A program made the position numbers and the translations under genes. 64,000 bases of DNA from Sphingobium sp. JS3065 (GTDB lineage: Bacteria; Pseudomonadota; Alphaproteobacteria; Sphingomonadales; Sphingomonadaceae): the NCBI RefSeq assembly GCF_026427355.1, contig NZ_CP102665.1, forward strand, positions 613,501 to 677,500. Direction: 5' to 3'. How positions within the stretch are numbered: the first letter of the stretch is position 1; each line of letters begins with the position of its first letter. This document shows positions 32,801-41,383 of this stretch, one piece after another. The notes beneath the pieces are model-generated. The model saw only the letters and a list, made by a program, of their open reading frames with translations. It was not told where the DNA came from and did no database searches.

Positions 32801-34288
32801 ATGCTGACGATCAAGCGCCTCGCCATCGATACCTATCCCGAAAACACCGCCTTCCTGCTGCGAGAGAGCAACGGCTATTCCGCCGAGCAATTCCAGGCCC
32901 TGCGCAAGATCCGCATCAGTGACGGCAGCGCCGAAATCCTGGCCACGCTCGCGCTGGTGGATGAACCCGCGATGCTGAAGCCGGGTGAAATAGGTCTGGG
33001 CGAGCAGGCCTTCCGGCGGCTCGCCCTGCCCGAAGGCGCATCCGTCGCGATCGAACAAGCGATGCCGCCCCCCAGCCTGGAATTTGTCCGGCGCAAGATC
33101 GACGGCGACACGCTTCAGGATGATGAGATGTCCGCGATCATCCGCGACATTGCCGTCCACCGCTATTCGCCGATGGAAATCGGCGCATTCCTGGTCGCCT
33201 GCGCCGGGTTCATGAGCACGCAGGAAACCCTCGCCGTCACCCGCGCCATGGCAGATGTGGGCAACCGCTTCGACTGGAAAGCCCCGCTCGTCGTCGACAA
33301 GCATTGCATCGGCGGCATCCCCGGCAACCGCACGTCGATGATAGTCGTGCCGATCGTGGCGGCGCACGGGCTCATCATGCCCAAGACATCGTCCCGCGCG
33401 ATCACCTCCCCCTCCGGCACCGCCGACACGATGGAGGTGCTGGCGAGCGTCGATCTCAGCGAAGAGGCGATGCGCGCCATCGTCGCGAAGGAAAAGGCCG
33501 TGCTCGCCTGGGGCGGCAAGGTGAACCTGTCGCCCGCCGACGATGTGCTGATCTCCGTCGAACGTCCGCTGCGCATCGACACATTCGATCAGATGGTCGC
33601 TTCCATCCTGTCGAAGAAGCTGGCCGCCGGCTCCACCCATCTGGTCCTCGACATACCGCTCGGTCCCACGGCCAAGGTCCGCACGCAGGACGACGCGGTT
33701 CGCCTGCGCAAGCTGTTCGAACATGTCGCGGACAAGATCGGCCTCGTCATCGACATCGTCATCACCGACGGATCGCAGCCCGTGGGCCGGGGCGTCGGCC
33801 CGGTGCTGGAGGCGCGCGATGTCATGGCGGTGCTGCGCAACGATGCCGACGCGCCGCAGGACTTGCGCGAACATGCGCTGTTCCTCGCGGGCCGCGTCCT
33901 CGATTTCGATCCCGCCCTGCGCGGCGGCCGGGGCTATGCGCGGGCGATGGACCTGCTCGCTTCGGGCAAGGCGCTCGCCGCCATGGAGCGGCTGATCGAC
34001 GCGCAGGGGCGGCAGCCGGTGAAGTTCGCCCTCGGCGACCATGTCCATGAGGTGCTCGCCACGCAGGAGGGGCGAGTGAGCGCCATCGACTGCCACCGCA
34101 TCGCGCGCATCGCTCGCCTGGCGGGCGCGCCGATGGACAAGGGCGCGGGCATCGACCTGCTGCACAAGGTCGGCGCGCAGGTGCGAAAAGGTCAGGCGCT
34201 CTACCGCATCCACGCCCAGTCGCGCACCGGCCTCGGCTTCGCGCGCGATCTGGCCGTGGAAGACTCCGGCTATGAGGTGGCGCGGTGA
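32801..34288 (+). CDS. Thymidine/AMP phosphorylase-family protein (long form), 495 aa
   Basis: This is a pyrimidine-nucleoside or NMP phosphorylase of the DeoA superfamily. The substrate-binding region VVDKHCIGGIPGNRTSM and PKTSSRAITSPSGTADTMEV are clear. It is about 60 residues longer than bacterial thymidine phosphorylase, because of an 80-90 residue N-terminal domain, and matches the size of archaeal AMP phosphorylase. PRPP synthetase is the next gene (ATGA overlap), so the pair may salvage ribose phosphate from nucleotides. Whether it acts on thymidine or on AMP/CMP/UMP cannot be read here. Confidence 0.85.
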   Translation: MLTIKRLAIDTYPENTAFLLRESNGYSAEQFQALRKIRISDGSAEILATLALVDEPAMLKPGEIGLGEQAFRRLALPEGASVAIEQAMPPPSLEFVRRKIDGDTLQDDEMSAIIRDIAVHRYSPMEIGAFLVACAGFMSTQETLAVTRAMADVGNRFDWKAPLVVDKHCIGGIPGNRTSMIVVPIVAAHGLIMPKTSSRAITSPSGTADTMEVLASVDLSEEAMRAIVAKEKAVLAWGGKVNLSPADDVLISVERPLRIDTFDQMVASILSKKLAAGSTHLVLDIPLGPTAKVRTQDDAVRLRKLFEHVADKIGLVIDIVITDGSQPVGRGVGPVLEARDVMAVLRNDADAPQDLREHALFLAGRVLDFDPALRGGRGYARAMDLLASGKALAAMERLIDAQGRQPVKFALGDHVHEVLATQEGRVSAIDCHRIARIARLAGAPMDKGAGIDLLHKVGAQVRKGQALYRIHAQSRTGLGFARDLAVEDSGYEVAR

Positions 34289-35169
34289 GTGCGGTCATCC
34301 TTGCCTTCGCGGACAGCATGGCGGCGGCGGGCAGGCTGGGAGCATCGCTCGACCTGGCGGTCCATGAAGTCGCCGCTCGCCGCTTCCCCGACAATGAAGC
34401 CCTCATCCGCATCCCGGCATCGGCGCAAAGCGTCATCCTCTACCGATCGCTCGACGATCCGGACCACAAGCTCATCGAACTCCTGCTCGCCGCCTCCGCC
34501 GCGCGCGACGGCGGGGCGGAACGCATCATCCTCGTCGCGCCCTATCTCGCCTATATGCGGCAGGACAAAGCCTTTCACCCCGGCGAAGCGGTCAGCCAGA
34601 AGGTCATTGGCGGCCTGCTCGCCAGCCATTTCGATGCGCTTCTGACGGTCGACCCCCACCTCCACCGCGTCGCCACGCTTTCCGAAGCTATCCCCGATAT
34701 CCCGGCCATCAGCCTGTCCGCAGCCCCCCTGCTCACGGCGCTGATCGACGCGCAGGACGATCCGATCATCATCGGCCCGGACAGTGAATCCCGCCAATGG
34801 ACCGAAGCGATCGCCAGACCGCTCGGCCTTCAAACCCTGATCGCGACGAAGCAGCGCCTGGGCGACCGTCAGGTGAGCCTCGCCATCCCGGAGGTGGAGC
34901 GCGCAAGGGGCCGCCGCGCCATCATCGTGGACGACATGATCTCCAGCGGTCGCACGCTGGCAGAGGCGGCGAAATCGCTGCGTCAGGCTGGCGCGACCTC
35001 CATCGAAGCCATCGCCACCCACTGCCTCGCTCGCCCCGACGATCTGGCCTTCATGGCCACCCATGGAATCGCGCGCATCGCCAGCAGCGACAGCATAGAC
35101 GGACCGACAAGCCAGGCAGCGCTCGCCCCCCTCATCGCCCACGCACTGAGGGACAACGGACTAGCCTAG
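34285..35169 (+). CDS. Ribose-phosphate pyrophosphokinase (PRPP synthetase-like), 294 aa
   Basis: The protein transfers pyrophosphate from ATP to ribose 5-phosphate to make PRPP. VAPYLAYMRQDKAFHPGEAV near residue 87 and the PRPP loop RAIIVDDMISSGRTLAEAA near residue 211 are present. It is slightly short for the housekeeping enzyme and lies in a stress operon, so it is probably an accessory copy. It overlaps the phosphorylase stop by four bases. After it come 22 bases and then the convergent CBS gene. Confidence 0.88.
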   Translation: MSAVILAFADSMAAAGRLGASLDLAVHEVAARRFPDNEALIRIPASAQSVILYRSLDDPDHKLIELLLAASAARDGGAERIILVAPYLAYMRQDKAFHPGEAVSQKVIGGLLASHFDALLTVDPHLHRVATLSEAIPDIPAISLSAAPLLTALIDAQDDPIIIGPDSESRQWTEAIARPLGLQTLIATKQRLGDRQVSLAIPEVERARGRRAIIVDDMISSGRTLAEAAKSLRQAGATSIEAIATHCLARPDDLAFMATHGIARIASSDSIDGPTSQAALAPLIAHALRDNGLA

Positions 35170-35191
35170 AGCGATTTCCAGTCAGATGGCT

Positions 35192-35611
35192 CTACTCCCC
35201 CAACAAAGCCCGCAAGATATCCGCCCGGCTGATCAGCCCCACCAGCTTGCCCTTCGCCATGACCGGCAACCGCTTCACCCCATGCCGCTCCATCAGCCCG
35301 ATGGCCTCCCCGATCGGGGCGTCGCCATCGACGCTGATCAGTGCCGTCGTCATGATCTCGGCCACGCGCCGCCCCTCCAGCGCGCGCGCCGCGCTGCCCA
35401 CGCTCGATCGGGCAAGTTCCTCAAGCCGGAACCCCTGCCCGTCCCTTCGAAAAAAGTCGCCTTCGGACAGGATGCCGCACAGATTTCCTTCCGCGTCGAC
35501 CACAGGCAGCGCGCTGATGCGATGATCGCCCATGCAGCGGATTGCGCTTGCGAGCGAACTGTCCGGCGTCGTCGTCGCCGCGCCCAGCGTCATGATGTCA
35601 CTGGCCTTCAT
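35192..35611 (-). CDS. CBS-domain protein (tandem CBS pair), 139 aa
   Basis: The whole protein is one Bateman module. The first CBS motif is MTLGAATTTPDSSLASAIRC with ISALPVVDAEGNLCGILSEG, the second ISVDGDAPIGEAIGLMERHG with RLPVMAKGKLVGLISRADIL. Such stand-alone pairs bind adenine nucleotides or other ligands and often respond to stress; the mycobacterial hypoxic response protein Hrp1 is of this type. It overlaps the pfkB stop by 14 bases, so it is translated with that gene. Confidence 0.9.
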   Translation of the reverse strand: MKASDIMTLGAATTTPDSSLASAIRCMGDHRISALPVVDAEGNLCGILSEGDFFRRDGQGFRLEELARSSVGSAARALEGRRVAEIMTTALISVDGDAPIGEAIGLMERHGVKRLPVMAKGKLVGLISRADILRALLGE

Positions 35612-36572
35612 GCGCCTGCTCCTTTTCCATGAGTTGAGGATCGCCCGGCTTGGACACCAGCTTCAGCAGCCGCTCGACGTCCGCGCGGTGGCAAAGGTCG
35701 GTGCCCGGCGTCAGCACCGCCGCCGCGCCCGCCGCGATGCCAAGGCGAAAGGCCTCGACCGGGTCTTGCTCGCATCCCAGGGCAAACACCATCGCCGCCA
35801 GGAAACTGTCGCCCGCGCCCACCGCGCTCTTCGCCTCGGCCGGAATTGCGGGCAGCCGCCATGTCCCCGACCGGCTCGCCAGCAGCGCGCCGTCGTGACC
35901 CATCGTCACGGCGACATGCTCCGCCTTGCCGCTGTCCACTATCTCCCGCGCCGCCGCGGCGATCTCGCTTTCCCCGGCCAGCACCTTGCCGGTAAGCTGG
36001 CGCAATTCCCCAATGCTCGGCTTGATGAGGTAAAGCCCGCCGCCCCGCACCGCCGCGCGCAGGGCATCGCCCGAACTGTCAAGGACGATGCGCATCCCAT
36101 GCCGCTGTCCAAGCTCGCAGACGCGGCAATAGAAATCCTCCGGCACGCCCTGCGGCAGGGAACCGCTGGCGACCAGATAGTCCGCCTGCGGCCCGTCCAG
36201 ATGGTGGAGCGCGGCCTCCCATTCCTCCGCCTTCACCTCCGGCCCCCGGGGCACGACGCGATATTCCTTGCCCGTCTCCTTTTCATAAAGCGACGTGCTG
36301 ATGCGCGTGTCACCCTCTATGGGAATGCGGAAGCGGACCAGCGCATGCTTGTCCAGCAGCCCGTCGAGCGCGCAGCCCGTCGCGCCGCCCGACAGATAAT
36401 AGGCCCGCGCCGTCCCGCCCAGCCGCGCGATCACCCGCGCCACATTGATGCCGCCGCCGCCCGGATCATAATGTTCCTGCTGGGTCCGCATCTTGCGCGT
36501 GTGGAAAACCCGGTCCGTCTCATAGGCGACGTCGATCGCCGGGTTCATCGTCAGGGTGATGATCCTCTTCAT
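35598..36572 (-). CDS. pfkB: PfkB-family phosphofructokinase/sugar kinase, 324 aa
   Basis: This ribokinase-fold enzyme is most like 1-phosphofructokinase or phosphofructokinase 2. The N-terminal MNPAIDVAYETD and the glycine-rich GGGGINVARVIARLGG (about 37-53) are signature 1. VGAGDSFLAAMVFALG holds the catalytic base D255. The ATG at 36572 starts the conserved MKRIITLTMNPA; the frame is open upstream but without similarity. The CBS gene follows with overlap. A pfkB next to stress-protein genes is also a feature of the mycobacterial DosR regulon. Confidence 0.9.
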   Translation of the reverse strand: MKRIITLTMNPAIDVAYETDRVFHTRKMRTQQEHYDPGGGGINVARVIARLGGTARAYYLSGGATGCALDGLLDKHALVRFRIPIEGDTRISTSLYEKETGKEYRVVPRGPEVKAEEWEAALHHLDGPQADYLVASGSLPQGVPEDFYCRVCELGQRHGMRIVLDSSGDALRAAVRGGGLYLIKPSIGELRQLTGKVLAGESEIAAAAREIVDSGKAEHVAVTMGHDGALLASRSGTWRLPAIPAEAKSAVGAGDSFLAAMVFALGCEQDPVEAFRLGIAAGAAAVLTPGTDLCHRADVERLLKLVSKPGDPQLMEKEQAHEGQ

Positions 36573-36689
36573 GGGTGAGGAAGCTATCCGCCCCTCTCCG
36601 CCGCCGGTATAAGTATATGTCCCCATTGGTCCCGCGCGGCGCGCGTGGAAAAAGGGGGATGCCGATATTCCAGGAAAGGACAAGGTGCG

Positions 36690-37022
36690 ATGCGGACAAT
36701 GGCTATACTGGCGACGGCGCTGCTGGCGGTCGCATGCAAGCCCGCCCAGAAGGCGGAGGCTCCCGCCCCCGACAGCAACGCATCGGCGATGAACTACGCC
36801 ACAGAGGTCGCCGCGCTGCCCAAGCAGGCCCGCGACGCCGTCTTCTTCCGCGCCATCCGCGACGCGGGCCTGCCGTGCCAGACGATCGTGAGCAGCAACC
36901 CCATGCCCGGCGCTCCGGCGCCCTCCGTCGTCTGGCGTGCCCAGTGCGAGGACAAGGCCTATCACCTGATCCAGATCCAGCCCAACGGATCGGCGGTCGT
37001 CACCAGCCGCACCACCCCCTGA
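36690..37022 (+). CDS. Small lipoprotein of unknown function, 110 aa
   Basis: The protein begins MRTMAILATALLAVACKPAQ, a signal peptide with a lipobox ending in the acylated cysteine at about residue 16. The mature part contains two further cysteines (GLPCQ and AQCED) and no known domain. The ATG at 36690 is chosen for its lipobox position and for the purine-rich CAGGAAAGGACAAGG before it. It is divergent from pfkB. Likely cell-envelope location; function not recognised. Confidence 0.7.
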   Translation: MRTMAILATALLAVACKPAQKAEAPAPDSNASAMNYATEVAALPKQARDAVFFRAIRDAGLPCQTIVSSNPMPGAPAPSVVWRAQCEDKAYHLIQIQPNGSAVVTSRTTP

Positions 37023-37035
37023 GGCGGCGCGCCCC

Positions 37036-37164
37036 ATGCGTTACCGGCTCATCCTCGCCACCCTTGCCGTAGCGCTGATCCTTGCCGTCCTCGTCCTGCA
37101 ACTGATCGGCGTGGAGTGGCTCTGGGTCATCCTCAACGGCGTCATGCAGCACGAGCTGCCTTAG
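37036..37164 (+). CDS. Small single-pass membrane protein, 42 aa
   Basis: A short frame 13 bases after the lipoprotein gene encodes MRYRLILATLAVALILAVLV followed by LQLIGVEWLWVILNGVMQHELP. Residues 5-22 form a strong transmembrane helix and a second hydrophobic stretch follows. A short purine-poor leader makes the start uncertain; GGCGGCGC precedes it. No family recognised. Confidence 0.5.
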   Translation: MRYRLILATLAVALILAVLVLQLIGVEWLWVILNGVMQHELP

Positions 37165-37171
37165 CCGCTGA

Positions 37172-37849
37172 TCAAGCCGACTGCCCGCTCCGCAATTGCC
37201 GCGCCTCGCTGAGCAGGCTCACCACTTCCTCATCGCTCGTCTGGTCGAACTCGACATAATGCGCCCCCACCGCGTAGAAGGGATAAGGTTCATACAGGCA
37301 TATCACCTCGTCGCACTCCTCCCGCAGACCCGCGACGACATCGGCCGGAGCCACCGGCACCGCCAGGATCAGCCGCGCGGGATGCGCCTTGCTCAGTCCC
37401 TTGAGCGCGGCCTTCACCGTCCCGCCGGTAGCAATCCCGTCATCGACGATGATCACCGTGCGCCCGGCCACCGCCATCGGCTCCCGGTCGCCCAGATAGG
37501 CCCGCCGACGCCGGTCGATCTCGGCCAGTTGCCTGCGCATTTCGGCCCGGACATATTCGGGCGTCGGCCCCAATTGCCGCACCACATCCTCGTTGAGGAC
37601 AAGCTGCGGGGCGGCCCCGTCGACCACCGCGCCGATGCCCAGCTCCTCATATCCCGGTGCGCCCAGCTTGCGGACGAACAGCAGGTCCAGGTCCGCCTTC
37701 AGCGCCTTCGCCACCTCGACAGCCACGGGCACGCCACCACGCGGCAGCGCCAATATCAGAGGATTATGGTCGGCAAGACGGGACAGCACCTTCGCCAGAC
37801 GCACGCCAGCATCGCGGCGATCCTGGAACAGCATCGATTGCAGCTTCAT
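37172..37849 (-). CDS. Phosphoribosyltransferase-domain protein, 225 aa
   Basis: A type I phosphoribosyltransferase fold is shown by the PRPP loop VIIVDDGIATGGT (132-144) and PRGGVPVAVEVAKAL near residue 36. The base substrate is unknown. In Mycobacterium tuberculosis Rv2030c this domain is fused to an erythromycin-esterase domain; here the esterase-like gene lies two genes away in the same operon. Its start overlaps the stop of the alpha/beta-hydrolase gene by four bases. Confidence 0.88.
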   Translation of the reverse strand: MKLQSMLFQDRRDAGVRLAKVLSRLADHNPLILALPRGGVPVAVEVAKALKADLDLLFVRKLGAPGYEELGIGAVVDGAAPQLVLNEDVVRQLGPTPEYVRAEMRRQLAEIDRRRRAYLGDREPMAVAGRTVIIVDDGIATGGTVKAALKGLSKAHPARLILAVPVAPADVVAGLREECDEVICLYEPYPFYAVGAHYVEFDQTSDEEVVSLLSEARQLRSGQSA

Positions 37850-38508
37850 CGCGCCGCTCCTTTCAGGTGAGAGGTGAACCAGCGCGCCGCAAGCCCGATC
37901 ACCTGGTCGAGCGTCCCCGGCTCCTCGAACAGGTGGCTTGCGCCCGACACCACCACCAGTTCCGCAGGCGCCTTCATCAACGCCTTGGCATCATGGTTGA
38001 GCGCCAGCACATCCTGGTCCAGGCTGCCGACGATCATCAGCGTGGGCGCCTTCACGCCCCCCAATGCCGCCGCGCCCGCAAGGTCCGGCCGCCCGCCGCG
38101 CGACACGATGGCGGCGGCGCGATCGCCCGGCATGGACGCCGCGATGATCGCCGCAGCCGCGCCCGTGCTCGCGCCGAAATAGCCGAGCGGCAAGGCCCCA
38201 AGCTGCGGCACCTCCTGCGCCCATGCCGCCGCTTCGCGCAACCGCCCGGCGAGCAGGCGCACGTCGAACACGTTGCGGCGGTCCCGCTCCTCCTCCGGAG
38301 TCAACAGGTCGACCAGCAAGGTCGCCATGCCCGCGCGATTAAGGCCCGCCGCCACATGCTGGTTGCGCGGGGAGTGCCGTCCGCTGCCGCTGCCATGGGC
38401 GAATATCACCAGCCCGGCGGCGTTTTCCGGCACGTCCAGGAATCCGGACAGGCGATGCCCGCCAATGACCACATCATGTCTGTTCGCGATAAGCTCTGTC
38501 ATGATCAT
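37846..38508 (-). CDS. Alpha/beta-hydrolase (dienelactone-hydrolase-like), 220 aa
   Basis: This serine hydrolase has the nucleophile elbow GASTG in LGYFGASTGAAAAI, the acid in VGSLDQDVLAL and a C-terminal histidine in SGASHLFEEPG. It lacks a signal peptide. The ATG at 38508 overlaps the erythromycin-esterase-like stop (ATGA) and replaces a longer frame without similarity. The triple of esterase-like, hydrolase and phosphoribosyltransferase recurs in stress islands of other bacteria as far as known. The substrate is unknown. Confidence 0.85.
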   Translation of the reverse strand: MIMTELIANRHDVVIGGHRLSGFLDVPENAAGLVIFAHGSGSGRHSPRNQHVAAGLNRAGMATLLVDLLTPEEERDRRNVFDVRLLAGRLREAAAWAQEVPQLGALPLGYFGASTGAAAAIIAASMPGDRAAAIVSRGGRPDLAGAAALGGVKAPTLMIVGSLDQDVLALNHDAKALMKAPAELVVVSGASHLFEEPGTLDQVIGLAARWFTSHLKGAAR

Positions 38509-39851
38509 AATCCAAAAGGCCAGGTTTCCGGCGCGCCATGCGGCCGTTCGGCGCCCAGCGGCACGACCGCCGTCGTCTGATCGAACCACACCCACGCATC
38601 GAACTGCTCCGCCATCACGGCCTCGAAATAATGGCTGAGCCTCTCGGTTTCGGGCCGGTAGATGACGCCTATGGCCCGCTCCAGCAGCAATTGGCTGAGC
38701 GCGTCGCGCAACGCCGCCTTGTCCCGCCCGCGCCAGTCGGTCAGGCTGCGCGCCACGCCCGTCCGGCGGAAGGCATGCTCATAGCTGTCGGGCCGCGCAG
38801 GGCGCACGGTCTTGATCTCCATCGCGCTGCCCCAATCGCTCGCCGCCGCGACCAGACCCGTGTCGGTGCCGAACCCGATCGACACCGCATCGTCGCCATA
38901 GGCAAGGCGGCAAAGCTGCCCGATGTTGAATTCGCCCTGCCACCCCATCGCCGTGGCGGCGGCGTTGCCGATATGGCTGTTATGCGCCCAGATGACCGCT
39001 TTCGCGCCATTGCCGCGATGCGCCATCAGGCTTTGCAGCGTTTCGAACATATGCCGGTCGCGCAGATTCCAGCTCTCGGTCGAGCTGCGATACATCGCCC
39101 GGTAATAGCGTTCCGCCGCCCGCACGATGCGCGCATTCTGATAGGCGTCGAACCACGCCTCGCCATCCTGTTTCAGCAGGTCCAGCCGCTGGTCGAGCAG
39201 CTCGCGAAGCTGCGCCACGACGCCATCCTCGCACCCGTTGCCGCCCGACATCATGACCGCGCGGCCATATTGGGCCGGTTCGTCCTGCCATGGCGTCAGG
39301 CATCCATATCGGCGGCGGGCCTGCTCCGCTTCCTGCGGATCGGCCTTGTCCAGATAGGCCAGCACGGCATGGATGGATTCGCTTAAGGAATAGACGTCCA
39401 GCCCATGGAAGGACGCCTGCCGCTGTTCCTCCAACCCCTGATTATGCCCACGCAGCCAGTCGGCAAAGGCCAGCACTTCCTGATTGCGCCACATCCATGT
39501 GGGAAAGCGGACGAACACATCGCCTTTCCTGGGGCGTGGAGCCTGATGCCGGACATAATCGTCGATGCGCGCCGCGTCGGGCCAATCCGCCTCCACCGCC
39601 ACCAGCGTAAAGCCGTGCCGTTCGATCAGCCGCCGCGTGATCGCCGCCCGGGCGCGGTAGAATTCCGATGTGCCATGGCTCGCCTCGCCCAGCAGGACGA
39701 CGCGCGCATCCCCGAAACGGTCGAAGAAACTTCCGAACGCCTCCACCTCGTCGGGGGAAGGCAGCGGCTCGGCATGGCGGCGCAGCATCTGCACCAGTTC
39801 GTCGGACGCTTCCATGGTCGAATGGCGGGCTGTGCCTGCATCAGTCATCAT
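38505..39851 (-). CDS. Erythromycin-esterase-family protein, 448 aa
   Basis: The protein belongs to the EreA/ChaN-like family. VVLLGEASHGTSEFYRARAA near residue 53 contains the characteristic E and H, and IWAHNSHIGNA supplies a further histidine. Macrolide inactivation is known only for a few members; this lineage usually sits with phosphoribosyltransferase and DLH genes in stress clusters, so a drug-resistance role is unlikely. It heads the three-gene operon. The 154-bp gap upstream has no clear gene. Confidence 0.85.
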   Translation of the reverse strand: MMTDAGTARHSTMEASDELVQMLRRHAEPLPSPDEVEAFGSFFDRFGDARVVLLGEASHGTSEFYRARAAITRRLIERHGFTLVAVEADWPDAARIDDYVRHQAPRPRKGDVFVRFPTWMWRNQEVLAFADWLRGHNQGLEEQRQASFHGLDVYSLSESIHAVLAYLDKADPQEAEQARRRYGCLTPWQDEPAQYGRAVMMSGGNGCEDGVVAQLRELLDQRLDLLKQDGEAWFDAYQNARIVRAAERYYRAMYRSSTESWNLRDRHMFETLQSLMAHRGNGAKAVIWAHNSHIGNAAATAMGWQGEFNIGQLCRLAYGDDAVSIGFGTDTGLVAAASDWGSAMEIKTVRPARPDSYEHAFRRTGVARSLTDWRGRDKAALRDALSQLLLERAIGVIYRPETERLSHYFEAVMAEQFDAWVWFDQTTAVVPLGAERPHGAPETWPFGL

Positions 39852-40005
39852 CTTCCTCGCACGAAATCACTGAAGATCGAGGGGCCGCAATGCCGGGGCC
39901 CGGCCGCCATGATCCCACAATCCATACCCAGCGACATTGGGGATTATACGAGGTGCGCCAGCGCCGGGGCCGGCTGCTCCCGACAAGATGGGCAGACGGT
40001 CTGCC

Positions 40006-40278
40006 TCAATATGGCGGCCTGTCGCCATGACCGGCTTGCGACTGGCCGTGAAGAACATAAAGGGCAACGAGCTGGGCCACTGACTGCACATCCAGCTTCC
40101 GCATCAACCGGGCGCGATGGACCTCCACCGTCCTGTGGCTGATGCCCAGCAGCTCACCTGTCTGGCGGTTGGTCAAGCCCTTTGCCACTGCGGCCAATAC
40201 TTCGCGCTCGCGCGGCGACAACAGGTCCATGGCGGCGAAAGGCCGACCGGCTCCCTGTCTTTTCACCGCGTTCGTCAT
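40006..40278 (-). CDS. LuxR/FixJ-type DNA-binding domain protein, 90 aa
   Basis: The protein is a bare GerE helix-turn-helix: LSPREREVLAAVAKGLTNRQ, then [20 protein letters not shown]. It has no receiver domain. Its ATG overlaps the stop of the receiver-only gene by four bases (ATGA), so the two together equal one FixJ-like regulator cut at the linker. Because the overlap is a normal coupling signal and both frames are intact, it may be a real two-protein regulator, but a frameshift that split a former fused gene is equally possible. Confidence 0.8.
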   Translation of the reverse strand: MTNAVKRQGAGRPFAAMDLLSPREREVLAAVAKGLTNRQTGELLGISHRTVEVHRARLMRKLDVQSVAQLVALYVLHGQSQAGHGDRPPY

Positions 40279-40673
40279 GGCGACGGCTGTTCCCCGCCGG
40301 TGTCGCGCATCGTCGCGCCCATGACGGCGTGCATCAGCGCGGAGTCCTTGCACGGTTTGTCAAGAACCGCGTCGAAACCGTGCGCCATCGCCCTTTGCAA
40401 AAGGTCGGCCGAATAAAAGGCGGTAACCAGGATCGCCCGTCCGGTCCACCCCGCCGCGCGCAGCCGGTGCAATACTTCCAGTCCGTCGCATTCCGCCATC
40501 CGGTAATCCGTCACCAAACAGGCGGGATTGTTTGCCTTGGCATCGGCGATCAGCGCTTCGGGACTTGCGAAGGAACGCACCTGGAATCCCCGCCCCTGCA
40601 ACAGCAGCTGCATCGATCGCCGCGCCCCGGCATCATCATCCAATATTGAGACAGGGATGGGGAAGCCTGCCAT
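40275..40673 (-). CDS. Stand-alone response-regulator receiver domain, 132 aa
   Basis: This is a CheY-like receiver of the FixJ subfamily. The acid pair is in SILDDDAG, the phospho-acceptor is D56 in CLVTDYRM, the switch Thr is in ILVTAF and the Lys is in VLDKPCKDS. The ATG at 40673 has GAGAAG upstream; an earlier ATG at 40709 adds 12 residues without similarity. The DNA-binding part is encoded by the overlapping next gene. The gene follows fixL and fixJ on the same strand, so the FixL kinase may also address it. Confidence 0.83.
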   Translation of the reverse strand: MAGFPIPVSILDDDAGARRSMQLLLQGRGFQVRSFASPEALIADAKANNPACLVTDYRMAECDGLEVLHRLRAAGWTGRAILVTAFYSADLLQRAMAHGFDAVLDKPCKDSALMHAVMGATMRDTGGEQPSP

Positions 40674-40744
40674 TCTTCTCGCGCCTTGAGCCGTAGATGT
40701 GAGCAACATGCCAAAAAGGTGACATGGGAGGCGCCCCTAAATCT

Positions 40745-41383
40745 TTACGTATTGATCACAGTTTCGTCCTTGCGTCCCATTCCGGCTGCAAAGGCTATGC
40801 GCAGCGCATCGGACAGGCTATGCACATGCAGCTTCGCCATCAGGTTGGCGCGATGCACTTCGACCGTCCGGGATGAAATGCCAAGGTCATAGGCGATCGT
40901 CTTGTTGGGCAATCCTTGCGCCAGCCCCTCCAGCACTTCCCGCTCCCGCCCCGTCAGCGCCCCGATGATTACGTTCGCGCGCGCCCCATCCGCCGCCACG
41001 CCTTGAGCAGAATGCACCCGGTCGAACGCCCGCTCGATCGCATCGATCAGGACCGTCTTCTCGAACGGCTTTTCCAGGAAATCGACCGCACCCGCCTTCA
41101 TCGCCTGCACCGCTATGGATATGTCTCCATGACCGGTCATGATGATGATCGGCATGGCGATCCCGCGCTCCGCCAGGATGCGCTGGACTTCCAGTCCGTC
41201 GATGTCGGGCATGCGGACGTCCAGCAGGATACAGCCTTCTTCGGCCGACTTCGCATCCTTCAGGAAAGCGGTTCCCGACATCCATGCCTCCACCGAATAG
41301 CCGGCTGTCTTGAGCATGTATCCCGACGATCGCCGGATGGCGTCCTCGTCATCAATTATGTGAACAAGCTTCTTGTTCGTCAT
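40745..41383 (-). CDS. fixJ: FixJ-family two-component response regulator, 212 aa
   Basis: This is a full-length FixJ-type regulator. The receiver has [12 protein letters not shown], phospho-acceptor D55 in [13 protein letters not shown], the Thr in IIIMTGHGD and the Lys in [10 protein letters not shown]. The LuxR-type helix-turn-helix follows with [20 protein letters not shown] and [16 protein letters not shown]. The ATG at 41383 lies inside the 3' end of fixL (32-base overlap), so kinase and regulator are co-translated. In rhizobia phospho-FixJ activates low-oxygen genes; here it probably switches on the surrounding stress genes. Confidence 0.92.
   Translation of the reverse strand: MTNKKLVHIIDDEDAIRRSSGYMLKTAGYSVEAWMSGTAFLKDAKSAEEGCILLDVRMPDIDGLEVQRILAERGIAMPIIIMTGHGDISIAVQAMKAGAVDFLEKPFEKTVLIDAIERAFDRVHSAQGVAADGARANVIIGALTGREREVLEGLAQGLPNKTIAYDLGISSRTVEVHRANLMAKLHVHSLSDALRIAFAAGMGRKDETVINT

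Noticed and set aside
32075..34213. Minus-strand open frame of 712 codons
   Set aside because: It mirrors the phosphorylase and flavodoxin-like genes, has a His/Asp/Arg-rich unnatural composition and no domain; antisense shadow.
38505..39851. Macrolide resistance gene (erythromycin esterase)
   Set aside because: The family name is misleading here; the operon context is stress/dormancy and no resistance gene cluster is present.
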